A DNA stretch of 64,000 nucleotides from Candidatus Pantoea haifensis (GCA_018842655.1 JAGTWN010000004.1:3676754-3740753); one strand, 5' to 3'; positions 10,222 to 21,001 are shown, counted from the stretch's first letter. Notes: generated by a model not told the origin, from the sequence alone. Translations and numbers: made by a program.

Positions 10222-12758
10222 ATGTCTGGGAACGATCGCGAACCTATTGGGCGCAAAGGAAAACAATTGCCGCCGCGCACCCGCGCGAGTCAGGGTCGCC
10301 GCAGGGATATCGATGATGATATCCCCAGTGAATTAAGTGATGATTACGAGGAGAAGGCGTCTGTGCCACGTAAAGGAAAAAGCGGAAAACCGCGCGGCAA
10401 ACGCCGTTGGCTGGGATGGTTAATCAAACTGTTCCTGGTGTTTGTTGTGGTAATGGCCGCATGGGGAGTCTACCTCGATTCTGAAATCCGTAGCCGTATT
10501 GACGGTAAAGTGTGGCAACTGCCTGCTGCCGTATATGGCCGCATGGTTAGCCTTGAACCGGGGATGGCCTATAACAAGAGCGAAATGGTGGCGCTGCTGG
10601 AAGGCACCCAATATCGCGAAGTATCCCGCATTACCCGTCCGGGCGAGTTTTCTGTTAAAGGGAATACCATCGATCTGCTGCGCCGTCCGTTTGACTTTCC
10701 GGACAGCAAAGAGGGCCAGATCCATGCGCGTATGACCTTTAGCAAAGATGAGCTGAGCGAGATTAAGAACCTCGATACTGGTCGTGATTTTGGCTTCTTC
10801 CGTCTCGATCCGCGCCTCATTACCATGTTGCAGTCACCGAACGGTGAACAACGTCTGTTTGTGCCGCGCGCGGGTTTCCCGATCTGCTGGTTGATACGCT
10901 GATTGCTACCGAAGATCGTCACTTCTACGAGCATGACGGCATCAGCCCTTACTCGATTGGGCGTGCCTTCCTTGCCAACATCACTGCCGGGCGTGCGGTG
11001 CAGGGAGGCAGTACGCTGACCCAACAGTTGGTGAAAAACCTGTTCCTGACCAATGAACGCTCGCTGTGGCGTAAAGCGCGTGAAGCCTATATGGCAGTGA
11101 TCATGGACGCACGCTACAGCAAAGATCGTATCCTTGAGCTTTATTTGAACGAAGTGTATCTCGGCCAGGCGGGCAACGATCAGATTCGCGGCTTCCCGCT
11201 GGCCAGTTTGTACTATTTTGGCCGGCCGGTGGATGAGCTGAGCCTTGACCAGCAGGCAATGCTGGTTGGCATGGTAAAAGGTGCATCGCTCTACAATCCG
11301 TGGCGCAATCCAACGCTGGCGCTGGAGCGTCGTAATCTGGTGCTGCGTCTGTTGCAGCAGCAGAAAGTGATCGACCAGGAGCTTTACGACATGCTGTCGG
11401 CGCGTCCGCTCGGCGTGCAGCCGAAAGGTGGCGTCATTACACCGCAGCCTGCCTTTATGCAACTGGTACGTAACGAGCTGCAAGCCAAACTGGGCGATAA
11501 AGTCAAAGATCTCTCCGGCGTGAAGATCTTTACGACCCTCGATCCGGTTTCGCAGGATGCAGCGGAAAAAGCGGTGATTGACGGTATTCCTGTGCTGAAA
11601 AAACAGCGCGGATTAAAAGATCTGGAAACCGCGATGGTAGTGGTTGACCGCTTCAGCGGCGAAGTACGCGCCATGGTGGGCGGTGCCGATCCGCAGTATG
11701 CCGGTTACAACCGTGCTCTGCAGGCGCGTCGCTCCATCGGTTCACTGGCTAAACCGGCCACCTATTTGACTGCGCTCAGCCAGCCAAATACTTATCGTCT
11801 GAACAGCTGGATTGCCGATGAGCCAATCGCGCTGAAACAGCCGAACGGATCGGTATGGAAACCGCTAAACGACGATCGCCGTTTCAGTGGCAAAGTGATG
11901 CTGGTGGATGCGCTGACCAACTCCATGAACGTACCGACGGTTAACCTGGGCATGACGCTGGGGCTGGATTCAGTTGTCGATACCTGGAATAAACTCGGTG
12001 TGCCGAAAGATCAGCTGCATCCGGTGCCGGCGATGCTGCTGGGGGCGCTTAACCTGACGCCAGTAGAAGTGGCGCAGGCTTTCCAGTCTATCGCCAGCGG
12101 CGGTAACCGTGCGCCGCTGTCAGCGGTACGTTCAGTGATTGCGGAAGATGGCACTGTGCTTTATCAGAGCTTCCCACAGGCGCAGCGCGTTGAACCGGCG
12201 CAGGCGGCTTATCTGACGCTCTATACCATGCAGCAAGTGGCCGATCACGGCACCGCACGAGCACTGGGGGCGCGTTTCCCAAATGCGCATCTGGCTGGTA
12301 AAACCGGGACGACCAACGATCTGATCGACAGCTGGTTCGCCGGTATTGATGGCAAAGAGGTGGCGATTACCTGGGTTGGCCGTGATAACAACCAGCCAAC
12401 CAGGCTGTATGGTGCCAGTGGCGCAATGCAGCTCTATCGCCGCTATCTCGATAATCAGGCCCCGATGCCGCTGCAACTGACGCCGCCAGAAGATGTGTCG
12501 ATGATGAATATCGATTCAGCGGGTAACTTTGTCTGTGGCACCGGCAGCAGCACCTGGCGTTCACTGCCCGTGTGGGCGTTGGATCCTGATTCGCTTTGTC
12601 AGCAGCAAATGCAGCAACAGCAAATGCAGCAGCAGATGCAGCAGCAGCAGATGCAGCAGGAACAGCAACAACAACAGCAGCAGCAGCAGCAACAGCCGCA
12701 GCAGCAAGAGAGCGACGGCGTGGCTGGCTGGATAAAAGATATGTTTGGCAGTAAATAA
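10222..12758 (+). CDS. mrcB: Bifunctional penicillin-binding protein 1b (frameshifted)
   Basis: PBP1b polymerises and cross-links peptidoglycan. A basic cytoplasmic head is followed by one membrane anchor (about residues 60-85), the UB2H region, a GT51 glycosyltransferase with [11 protein letters not shown], and a transpeptidase with SLAKP (SxxK), SMN and KTGTT. The shift is at three C (10878-10880); a fourth restores [20 protein letters not shown] and about 845 residues (E. coli 844). I chose the ATG at 10222 ([13 protein letters not shown]) since GGAG is too near the ATG at 10213. The tail before the conserved [13 protein letters not shown] end is unusually rich in Gln and Met. Confidence 0.95.
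12600..12707 (+). repeat. mrcB: CAG-rich trinucleotide tract coding for Gln/Met runs in PBP1b
   Basis: About 108 bases consist mostly of CAG/CAA codons with interspersed ATG and a few others. They encode alternating short Gln runs and QM units, then an uninterrupted run of about 11 Gln, just before the conserved C-terminal motif. It is a low-complexity, slippage-prone region within the PBP1b coding sequence. Confidence 0.9.
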
Positions 12759-12771
12759 CGCATTAATGCGT

Positions 12772-12799
12772 AAAAGGGGCGCTCAGGCGCCCTTTTTTG
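12772..12799 (+). terminator. Terminator after mrcB
   Basis: A GC-rich hairpin GGGGCGC-TCA-GGCGCCC is followed by six T, a classical Rho-independent terminator starting about 14 bp after the mrcB stop. Confidence 0.9.
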
Positions 12800-12856
12800 T
12801 GCCTGATCAATGCAGGTTAATCGCGCCGCAAACGGCGTCACATCAGGGATTTGTAC

Positions 12857-12910
12857 TTGCAGTCATTACTGCGTTTCGCATATTATCCGACCGTTATAAT
12901 AATCATTATC
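12857..12910 (+). promoter_or_regulatory. fhuA promoter with Fur box
   Basis: TTGCAG (12857-12862) and TATTAT (12881-12886) form a possible promoter with an 18-bp spacer; a TATAAT at 12895-12900 is a second candidate -10. The 19 bases 12892-12910 match the Fur consensus GATAATGATAATCATTATC at 15 of 19 positions, best in the right half. Iron-replete Fur would block fhuACDB transcription here. Confidence 0.75.
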
Positions 12911-12954
12911 GTTTCGATTCGCCTGCCCAAAATTCATCTATTAGAGAGACTTTT

Positions 12955-15152
12955 ATGAATGTGCGAACGACTTTTCCTTGTTATAAAAACGGCGTTGCTC
13001 CGCGCCGACCTTTGAGCATCTTAATTGCGCTCTCTCTCAGCAGCCTGAGTGCGGGTGCCTTTGCCGAAGAGACGTTAGTCGTTTCGGCTGAGGGCGGCGG
13101 GGTTGAGCAGGAGAGTTCATGGGGACCGGCACCGACAGTGGCAGCCAAACGCAGCGCCACCGGCACCAAGACCGATACGCCGATCGAAAAAACCCGCAGT
13201 CTGTTTCCGTGGTAACGCGGGAAGAGATGGATATGCGCAATGTCACCAGCGTTAAAGGGGCGTTCAACTATACGCCTGGCGTGTTAACCGGAAACCGTGG
13301 CAGCTCCAGTGTGATCGATGCGTTGTCGATTCGCGGTTTCAGCGAAACCAACACTAACCAGTATCTCGACGGTCTGAAACTGCAAGGCGACAACTATTCA
13401 GAATTCGCCATCGATCCCTATTTCCTTGAGCGCGCCGAACTGCTGCGTGGGCCGGTATCCGTGTTGTACGGCAAAAGTAACCCTGGGGGTGTCGTTTCAC
13501 TGGTGAGTAAACGCCCGACGCAGGAAACGCTGCGCGAAGTGCAATTCCAGATGGGTAACGATAACCTGTTTTCAACGGGCTTCGATTTTGGTGGGTCGCT
13601 GGATGATGATGGCGTGTACAGCTATCGCCTGACCGGACTGGCGCGCAGCCAGGATGCGCAGCAAGAGATGAACAAAGAGAAGCGTTACACCGTTGCGCCG
13701 TCGTTTAGCTGGCGTCCGAATGAAAACACCCGCTTCGATTTACTGACCTATTTCCAGAACGAACCTGAAACCGGTTATTACGGCTGGCTGCCGCGTCAGG
13801 GCACCGTTGTGCCGATCATTCGCGCTGACGGCAGCGAGTACAAACTGCCAACCAACTTTGATGAAGGCGAAGAGAGCAACAAGATTTCGCGACAGACCAA
13901 AATGGTTGGCTACAACTTCGAACACAGCTTTAACGACACCTGGACGGTACGGCAAAATCTGCGCTACGCCGATCTGCGTACCGACTATCGCAGTATTTAC
14001 GGCAATGGTTATCTGCCAGCCACGCAAGAGATCACGCGCGGCTCGGCAACGTCTAAAGAAACGCTGAACCAGTTCGCTGTTGATACCCAGGCGCAGGCGA
14101 AATTTGCAACCGGTCAGCTCGATCACACGCTGCTGCTCGGCGTGGATTATCAGCGTACACGCAATGATATTGATGCCGCTTTTGGTTCTGCTGCACCGAT
14201 CAGTGCGGTCAATCCACAATATGGCAACGATACGCTGAACGGCACGCCATTCCCCTATCAGTATCTGAATAAGCAGGAGCAAACTGGTCTGTATGCACAG
14301 GATCAGATGGAATGGGATCGCTGGGTAATGACGTTGGGCGGTCGCTACGACTATGCCATGACCTCGGCGCTTAATCGCAACGGCAATGCCGAAGTGAAAA
14401 ACCACGATCAGGCGTTTACCTGGCGCGGCGGTTTGAACTATGTATTTGATAACGGGGTCGCGCCTTATTTCAGCTACAGCGAATCTTTTATTCCCAATAG
14501 CGGCACCACCTCTGGCGGGCAGCCTTTTGATCCGTCGCGCGCGAAGCAGTATGAAGCGGGGGTGAAATATGTGCCGAAAGATCGCCCGATAGTCGTAACC
14601 GCAGCGGTTTACCAGTTGACCAAAAACAAGAACCTGACGGCTGAACCTGGCAACGTCAACTTCAGCATCCAGAGCGGGGAAATCCGTTCGCGTGGCGTGG
14701 AGCTGGAAGCCAAAGCGGCGCTGAATGCCAATATCAATCTGACAGCTTCATACACATACACCGACGCGAAATATACCGAAGATACCTTGCTGAAAGACAA
14801 AACGCCGGTACAGGTACCGAAACATATGGCCTCGCTGTGGAGTGACTACACCTTCCATGAAACGGCGCTGAGCGGCGTGACCATTGGGGCGGGTGTGCGC
14901 TATGTCGGTGAGAGTAAGAGCCTTTATAGCACGGGCGATAACGTTAATCAGAACTTCGATGTTGCAGGCTACACCACGGTAGATGCTGCACTGAAGTATG
15001 ATTTAGGCCGCTTCGGTTTACCGGGTTCGTCAGTCGGGGTTAACGTCAACAACCTGTTTGATCGTGAATATGTCGCGAGCTGTTATCGCGATTACGCGTG
15101 TTACTGGGGCGCGGAGCGCCAGATTGTCGGTACCGCGACCTTCAGGTTTTGA
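12955..15152 (+). CDS. fhuA: Ferrichrome TonB-dependent outer membrane receptor (frameshifted)
   Basis: FhuA imports ferrichrome and related hydroxamate siderophores across the outer membrane using TonB energy, and serves phages and colicins as receptor. The product has a signal peptide, a TonB-box-like ETLVVSA, a plug domain with TKTDTPIEK...PQSVSVV and RGPVSVLYGKSNPGG, and a 22-strand barrel ending NNLFDREYVAS and the terminal Phe in TATFRF. The frame breaks at three C (13193-13195); a fourth gives IEKTPQSVSVVT and about 732 residues (E. coli 747). The ATG at 12955 starts the signal peptide. It heads fhuACDB behind a Fur box. Confidence 0.95.
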
Positions 15153-15158
15153 TTCATC

Positions 15159-15181
15159 CGGGCGCTGCGGCGCCCGTTTTA
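15159..15181 (+). terminator. Partial terminator or attenuator between fhuA and fhuC
   Basis: GGGCGC-TGCG-GCGCCC followed by GTTTT lies in the 40-bp gap after fhuA. The T-run is short, so it may only reduce readthrough and so make receptor mRNA exceed that of the inner-membrane transporter. Confidence 0.6.
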
Positions 15182-15192
15182 CAGGGACTCTC

Positions 15193-15987
15193 ATGCAGCA
15201 TCCGCACGCCGAAGAAGCCACTTTTACGCTGCAACATGTCAGCTTTCGTGTACCTGGGCGCACGCTCCTTCATCCGCTCTCGCTGACTTTTCCGCCAGGC
15301 AAGGTCACCGCATTGATTGGCCATAACGGTTCGGGAAAATCCACGCTGCTGAAAATGCTGGGACGCCATCACGCAACCAGCGAGGGCAAAGTTTTACTGA
15401 ATAACCAGCCGGTGGAGCACTGGAACAGCAAAGCCTTTGCGCGCCAGGTGGCTTATCTGCCGCAACAGTTACCCGCCGCAGAAGGGATGACGGTACGCGA
15501 ACTGGTGGCGATTGGCCGCTATCCGTGGCACGGGGCACTGGGCCGGTTCGGCCAGGACGATCGCAATCGCGTCGACGAAGCCATTACGCTGGTTGGCCTG
15601 AAACCCTTTGCGGGCCGCCTGGTGGACAGCCTGTCCGGCGGCGAGCGGCAGCGCGCCTGGTTAGCCATGCTGGTGGCGCAAAACAGTCGCTGTTTGTTGC
15701 TGGATGAACCGACCTCGGCGCTGGACATCGCCCATCAGGTGGAGGTCCTGGCGTTGATTCAACAACTGAGCCGTGAGCGCGGCCTGACCGTCATTGCGGT
15801 ACTGCATGATATCAATATGGCTGCGCGCTATTGCGATCATCTGGTGGCACTGCGGGATGGCTCAATGATCGCCGAAGGCAGCCCGGCAGCCATTATGCAA
15901 GCCGATGTGCTGGCAGAGATTTATGGTATTCCAATGGGCATTTTGCCTCATCCGCAGGGCGGTGCGCCGGTGAGTTTTGTTTACTAA
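15193..15987 (+). CDS. fhuC: Ferric hydroxamate ABC transporter, ATPase
   Basis: FhuC powers ferric hydroxamate import through FhuB. The 264 residues (E. coli 265) show Walker A GHNGSGKST, the signature LSGGERQR, Walker B LLLDEP and the switch histidine in VLHDINMAARYC. The ATG at 15193 gives the family N-terminus; the open frame upstream is antisense or out-of-frame to the fhuA end. It follows fhuA by 40 bp and stops ten bases before fhuD. The frame is intact. Confidence 0.96.
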   Translation: MQHPHAEEATFTLQHVSFRVPGRTLLHPLSLTFPPGKVTALIGHNGSGKSTLLKMLGRHHATSEGKVLLNNQPVEHWNSKAFARQVAYLPQQLPAAEGMTVRELVAIGRYPWHGALGRFGQDDRNRVDEAITLVGLKPFAGRLVDSLSGGERQRAWLAMLVAQNSRCLLLDEPTSALDIAHQVEVLALIQQLSRERGLTVIAVLHDINMAARYCDHLVALRDGSMIAEGSPAAIMQADVLAEIYGIPMGILPHPQGGAPVSFVY

Positions 15988-15997
15988 GGATGGGCTG

Positions 15998-16876
15998 ATG
16001 CCAGATCTGATTCGCCGTCGCCTGATGATGGCACTGGCGCTGTCGCCACTGTTGCCCCATTTTCCGTTACGCGCCGCACCACTTGATGTGCAGCGTATTA
16101 TCGCACTGGAATGGTTACCCACCGAGCTGTTACTGGCGCTGGGGATCACGCCGTTTGGCGTGGCGGATATGCACAATTACACCATCTGGGTCGGCGATCC
16201 GCCGCTGCCTGCGGGCGTGGTGGATGTGGGATTGCGCACCGAACCTAATCTGGAATTGATGACCCAGATGCAGCCGTCATTAATCCTCTGTTCTAACGGT
16301 TATGGGCCGTCGCAAGAGAAGCTGGCGCAGATTGCACCGATCATGGGCTTTGACCTCAATAGCGGCGACGGTAAACCTTTTACCACAGCGCGTAGATCGC
16401 TGCGGGCGTTGGGCAAACGGCTGGGTCTCGAAGCGCAGGCTGAACAGCATTTGCGCTTTGTTGACAGCCAGATCGACGCTGCCCGTCAACGGCTGGCACC
16501 GTTTGCAAACCGTCCGGTTCTGTTAATGTCGCTACTCGACAGCCGCCATGCGATTACTTTCGGCAAAAACAGCCTGTTTCTTGAAGTGATGACGCTGCTC
16601 GGCCTGAAAAATGCCTGGCAAGGTGAAACCAACTTCTGGGGCAGTGCGGTTGTGGGTATTGAACGGCTGGCTGCGCTGAATGATGTCGAGGTGATCTGCT
16701 TCGATCATGACAATGAGGCAGATATGCAGCAGGTGATGCGCAGTGCCCTGTGGCAGTCGCTGCCGTTTATCCGTGCGGGCCGTTTTCAGCGTGTTCCGGC
16801 AGTCTGGTATTACGGCGCGACGCTGTCGGCGCTGCATTTTGTTCGCGTGCTGGAACGCGCCCTGGAGTCGCACTGA
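15998..16876 (+). CDS. fhuD: Ferric hydroxamate periplasmic binding protein
   Basis: FhuD carries ferric hydroxamates from FhuA to FhuB. The 292-residue product starts MPDLIRRRLMMALAL, a twin-arginine-like signal ending near RAAPLDVQ, as for E. coli FhuD. ALEWLPTELLLALGI, VGLRTEPNLELM, ETNFWGS and CFDHDN are characteristic of the family. The ATG at 15998 has AGGATGG upstream. Its TGA overlaps the fhuB ATG (TGATG), so the two should be translationally coupled. The frame is intact. Confidence 0.96.
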   Translation: MPDLIRRRLMMALALSPLLPHFPLRAAPLDVQRIIALEWLPTELLLALGITPFGVADMHNYTIWVGDPPLPAGVVDVGLRTEPNLELMTQMQPSLILCSNGYGPSQEKLAQIAPIMGFDLNSGDGKPFTTARRSLRALGKRLGLEAQAEQHLRFVDSQIDAARQRLAPFANRPVLLMSLLDSRHAITFGKNSLFLEVMTLLGLKNAWQGETNFWGSAVVGIERLAALNDVEVICFDHDNEADMQQVMRSALWQSLPFIRAGRFQRVPAVWYYGATLSALHFVRVLERALESH

Positions 16877-18854
16877 TGCGCCATCGTCTCTTTCCCGTTG
16901 CGCTGTTAAGCGTGCTGTTTCTGTCAGCCCTGGCACTGACGTTGATCAATTTGCGTCAGGCATTGCCAGTGGCGCAATGGCCACAGGCGCTGTGGTCGCC
17001 GGATGTGAACAATGTTCAACAGATGGTGTTTCACCACAGCCTGCTGTCGCGGTTGGTTCTGGCGCTGCTGGTGGGTGCCGGTTTGGGGTTAGCGGGTTTG
17101 CTGTTTCAGCAGGTGCTGCGTAATCCGCTGGCGGAGCCGACAACCCTGGGTGTCTCATCGGGCGCGCAGCTCGGTATCACGGTCGCCACGCTGTGGGATC
17201 TGCCGGGTGGGATCGTGACGCAGCAGTTTGCCGCATTAGGCGGCGCGCTGCTGGTGGGCGCGATTGTTTTTGGTGTCGCCTGGGGCAAACGGCTTTCCCC
17301 GGTTACGCTCATCCTCGCCGGGCTGGTGCTGAGTCTTTACAGCGGTGCGGTCAATCAAATCTTCGCCATTTTCAATCACGATCAGCTGCAGAATATGTTT
17401 TTGTGGAGTACCGGTGCGCTGAATCAAATGGGCTGGGAAAATGTCAGCCAGCTCTGGCCGCGCCTGTTGCTGGCCTTTGTGCTGGCGCTGGCGCTGTTGC
17501 GTCCATTGACGTTAATGGGGCTGGACGACGGCGTGGCAAAGAACCTTGGGCTGGCACTTTCAGTGGCTCGCCTGGGCGGCCTGGGATTAGCGATCCTGCT
17601 CAGCGCGCAGTTAGTCAACGTGGCCGGGATCATCGGTTTTATCGGGCTGTTTGCGCCGCTGCTGGCAAAATTGCTGGGTGGGCGTCGGCTACTCAGCCGC
17701 ATGTTACTCGCGCCGCTGATTGGTGCGCTGTTGCTGTGGCTGGCAGATGCCTGCGTGCTGTGGCTGACCGCGCACTGGCGTGAAGTCTCCACCGGTACGG
17801 CAACGGCGCTGCTTGGCGTACCCATTCTGCTGTGGCTGCTGCCGCGTCTGCGTACCGGATCGGTGCCGCCTGCGCTTAATCAGGGCGATAACGTGCCTGC
17901 TGAACGCCAGGGCATTTTGCGCTGGAGTGTCATTGGGCTGGGCATACTGGCGCTGTTAGCGTGGCTGGGTTTGGCATGGGGTCGTGATGCTCATGGCTGG
18001 ATCTGGGCCAGCGGTGAGATGTTGCAACAGCTGATGCCATGGCGTGCGCCACGTCTGCTGGCGGCGCTGGCGGTCGGCTTAATGCTTGGCGTCGCGGGCA
18101 CGCTGATACAACGTTTAACCGGTAATCCCATGGCCAGCCCGGAAGTGCTAGGCATCAGTTCGGGCGCTGCCTTCGGCGTCGTTATTATGCTTTTTTCGTG
18201 CCGGGTGACGCCCTGGCATTTTTACTGCCTGCGGGGGCGCTGGGCGCGGCGCTGACTCTGTTGATTATCATGCTGGTAGCCAGCCGGGGCGGCTTTTCGC
18301 CGGAACGCATGCTGCTGGCGGGCATGGCACTGAACAGCGCCTTCGTTACCTTACTGATGCTACTGCTGGCAAGTGGCGATCCGCGCATGGGCGGTTTGCT
18401 GAGCTGGATTTCCGGTTCAACCTACAACATCAGTGGTACGCAGGCTCTTCAGAGTGCGGTTTGTGCTGTGGTTCTGGTCGCGCTGGCACCGCTCGCCAGC
18501 CGTTGGTTAACTTTATTACCACTGGGCAGCGCCACGGCACGTTCAGCGGGTATGGCGCTCACCGCGTCACGCCTTAGCCTGCTGCTGCTGGCGGCAGCAT
18601 TGACCGCCACGGCAACCTTAACTATCGGCCCGCTGAGCTTTGTTGGTCTCATGGCACCGCATATTGCGCGTATGCTGGGCTTTCGTCGGGCGTTACCGCA
18701 GGTGTTGATGTCAGGCTTACTGGGGGCGGGTTTGATGGCGTTTGCGGACTGGTGTGGCCGTATGCTGGCATTCCCGGATCAAATACCGGCGGGATTAATG
18801 GCGACGTTTATTGGCGCACCGTATTTTATCTGGCTGCTGAGGCGATCGCGCTAA
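16876..18854 (+). CDS. fhuB: Ferric hydroxamate ABC transporter permease, fused double-length (frameshifted)
   Basis: FhuB is the inner-membrane channel; unlike most siderophore permeases it is a fusion of two FecCD-type halves. Both halves are visible, each with an RNPLAEPTTLGVSSGAQ- or GNPMASPEVLGISSGAA-type motif and a late NVAGIIGFIGL or TIGPLSFVGLMAPH motif. The frame breaks at six T (18191-18196); a seventh gives VVIMLFFVPGDALAF and 659 residues (E. coli 660). The start overlaps the fhuD stop. The product is almost entirely hydrophobic, consistent with 20 membrane helices. Confidence 0.95.
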
Positions 18855-18857
18855 TGA

Positions 18858-18886
18858 GCAGGACCGGCAGAGGCCGGCCCTTTTTG
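18858..18886 (+). terminator. Terminator after fhuB, facing hemL
   Basis: CCGGC-AGAG-GCCGG followed by CCCTTTTTG lies directly between the fhuB stop and the convergent hemL stop. On the plus strand it is a good Rho-independent terminator. Confidence 0.75.
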
Positions 18887-18887
18887 A

Positions 18888-20167
18888 TTACAGCTTAACG
18901 AAGCAGCGACGTGCAGCGTCAATGGTGCGCTGAATATCCTCGGCGCTGTGCGCCAGTGACATAAAGCCTGCTTCAAACGCAGACGGGGCAAGGTAGACAC
19001 CTTCTTCCAGCATCAAATGGAAGAATTTTTGAAGCGTTCAACATCACAACGACAAACATCAGCATAACAGGTCACGCTTTCCGCATCAGTGAAGAACAGA
19101 CCAAACATACCGCCAACGTGGTTAACCACCAGCGGGATATTTTCCTGCTGTGCCGCATGCAGCAAGCCTTCAGCCAGTTGCGTGGTGAGCTCAGTCAGCG
19201 TTTGATGCGTGCCCGGCTGAGCAATTTGACTCAAACAAGCGTAACCGGCTGCCATAGCAATGGGGTTGCCAGACAGGGTTCCCGCCTGGTAAACCGGGCC
19301 GGTTGGCGCTAACGCTGCCATCACATCGCGGCGACCACCGAACGCGCCGACAGGCATTCCGCCGCCAATAATTTTGCCAAGGCAGGTAAGATCGGGTTTC
19401 ACGTTGTAATAAGCCTGAGCACCGCCCAGCGCAACGCGGAAGCCGGTCATCACCTCATCAATAATCAGCAAGGCACCGAACTCATCACACAACGCACGTA
19501 AGCCTGGCAGGAAGCCTGGCTGCGGCGGAATGCAGTTCATGTTGCCCGCAACCGGCTCAACAATGATACAGGCGATATCGTGCGGATAGAGCTCAAAGGC
19601 CGCACGCACGGAATCGAGATCGTTATAGGTACAGGTCAGTGTGTGTTTAGCAAAGTCAGCGGGTACGCCAGGTGAATTAGGTTGTCCCAGCGTCAATGCA
19701 CCAGAACCGGCTTTAACCAGCAAGTGATCGGCATGGCCGTGATAGCAGCCTTCGAATTTGATCAGCTTATCGCGACCCGTGAAGCCACGCGCGAGACGAA
19801 TCGCGCTCATGGTCGCTTCGGTGCCAGAGTTCACCATGCGCACCATTTCCATACTCGGCACCAGTTCACACACCAGCTGCGCCATGGTGACTTCCATTTC
19901 CGTGGGGGCACCAAAACTCAGGCCGCGCTGGGCAGCTTCAATGACGGCGTTACGGATTTCAGCGTTGTTGTGGCCTAAAACCATCGGCCCCCATGAACCC
20001 ACATAGTCGATATAAGCTTTGCCATCGGCATCGTAAAGAGAGGCACCATCAGCGTGCTCAATGAATAGCGGTGCGCCGCCCACACCGGTAAAAGCACGTA
20101 CCGGGGAGTTTACGCCGCCAGGGATCAGGCGTTGCGCCTCGGCGAACAGTTTTTCGGACTTACTCAT
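18888..20167 (-). CDS. hemL: Glutamate-1-semialdehyde 2,1-aminomutase (frameshifted)
   Basis: HemL is a PLP enzyme making 5-aminolevulinate, the haem precursor. The PLP lysine lies in [32 protein letters not shown] and [10 protein letters not shown] are also clear. The C-terminal 50 residues are in another frame. The break is at five T on the plus strand (19027-19031); one added base restores [19 protein letters not shown] and exactly 426 residues, the E. coli length. The ATG at 20167 gives [12 protein letters not shown]. It is divergent from erpA. Confidence 0.95.
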
Positions 20168-20294
20168 TTTCGGCTCCAGCGGTTCAGTAAAATATCGCGC
20201 CATTCTACGGAAGAGGCGCGACAGGCGAAAGGGTGGAACAGCCTGCAGTACCACTAACCTTAGTTAAAGCGGCACAGAGTGCGAAGCTCAAAAC

Positions 20295-20323
20295 TTGATT
20301 GCGTTGAAGGGCTGGCAGATAAT
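20295..20323 (+). promoter_or_regulatory. erpA promoter
   Basis: TTGATT (20295-20300) and GATAAT (20318-20323) with a 17-bp spacer make a good sigma-70 promoter about 45 bp before erpA, in the divergent hemL-erpA gap. In E. coli this promoter is under IscR; I cannot confirm an IscR site by eye. Confidence 0.65.
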
Positions 20324-20371
20324 AGCGAGATTGAGGTCGTTTTCTGACCTGGACGTTTACTGGAGTCAAAC

Positions 20372-20719
20372 ATGAGTGAAGAAGTAGCAGCACTGCCGTT
20401 GCAATTTACCGATGCCGCCGCCAACAAGGTAAAAAGCCTGATTGCTGACGAAGAGAACCCGGAGCTGAAACTGCGCGTTTATATCACTGGCGGCGGTTGC
20501 AGTGGTTTTCAGTACGGTTTTACTTTTGATGACCAGATGAATGATGGCGACATGACGATTGAGAAACAGGGCGTGTCGCTGGTTGTTGATCCAATGAGCC
20601 TGCAATATCTGGTGGGCGGTTCGGTCGACTACACCGAAGGGCTGGAGGGTTCACGCTTTATCGTTACCAACCCGAACGCAAAAACCACCTGCGGTTGTGG
20701 TTCCTCGTTCAGTATTTGA
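20372..20719 (+). CDS. erpA: Iron-sulfur cluster insertion protein ErpA
   Basis: ErpA is an A-type carrier that delivers Fe-S clusters to apoproteins, notably IspG/IspH of isoprenoid synthesis. The 115 residues carry the three cluster cysteines in [10 protein letters not shown] and TTCGCGSSF at the C-terminus. The frame is intact and the protein is nearly the E. coli length (114). A terminator follows directly. Haem (hemL) and Fe-S genes lie back to back. Confidence 0.98.
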   Translation: MSEEVAALPLQFTDAAANKVKSLIADEENPELKLRVYITGGGCSGFQYGFTFDDQMNDGDMTIEKQGVSLVVDPMSLQYLVGGSVDYTEGLEGSRFIVTNPNAKTTCGCGSSFSI

Positions 20720-20725
20720 TTGTGC

Positions 20726-20754
20726 AGGCCGCCATTCGGCGGCCTCGTTTTACC
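20726..20754 (+). terminator. Terminator after erpA
   Basis: GGCCGCC-ATTC-GGCGGCC followed by TCGTTTT lies seven bases after the erpA stop and reaches the end of the convergent small gene. Confidence 0.8.
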
Positions 20755-21001
20755 ACTCAATCGTTACCAGTCGTCCCGTCTCTTTCTGTTTTGCATCTTG
20801 TTTAATCTCGCTTTGAGTAATGCGTGGCTGCGCACTGAGGTGGCGCCCGCAATCGACCTGCGGCGTGGTTTGAGCATTTGTCTGGTTAATTTCACAGCGT
20901 GAGTAAATAATCAGCCTGGCGCCAATAGAACCGGTGGTTGACCCTGCAATGGCAGAGCCAGCGATCGTCAGCCCTATGGCCAGAAGCAGTGTTCTGGTCA
21001 T
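20750..21001 (-). CDS. Small secreted protein of unknown function
   Basis: This 83-residue protein is not one I recognise. The start MTRTLLLAIGLTIAGSAIA is a clear Sec signal peptide, leaving about 64 residues. The mature start (GSTTGSIGARLIIYSRCEIN) looks like the first strands of spore-coat-U/fimbrial-type beta domains, it has two cysteines that could form a disulfide, and it ends in a hydrophobic strand GRLVTIEW, again like pilin-type folds; the middle is short and polar, so a full domain is unlikely. AGGAA precedes the ATG. It sits where E. coli has yadS, between erpA and btuF. Translation is likely; function is unknown. Confidence 0.7.
   Translation of the reverse strand: MTRTLLLAIGLTIAGSAIAGSTTGSIGARLIIYSRCEINQTNAQTTPQVDCGRHLSAQPRITQSEIKQDAKQKETGRLVTIEW

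Noticed and set aside
12600-12707. CAG-rich tract as a CRISPR-like or satellite array
   Set aside because: No spacer-repeat structure; it is in frame within mrcB and encodes Gln runs.
12599-12841. Minus-strand frame with long cysteine runs
   Set aside because: It is the reverse complement of the CAG/CAA tract in mrcB and has no independent evidence.
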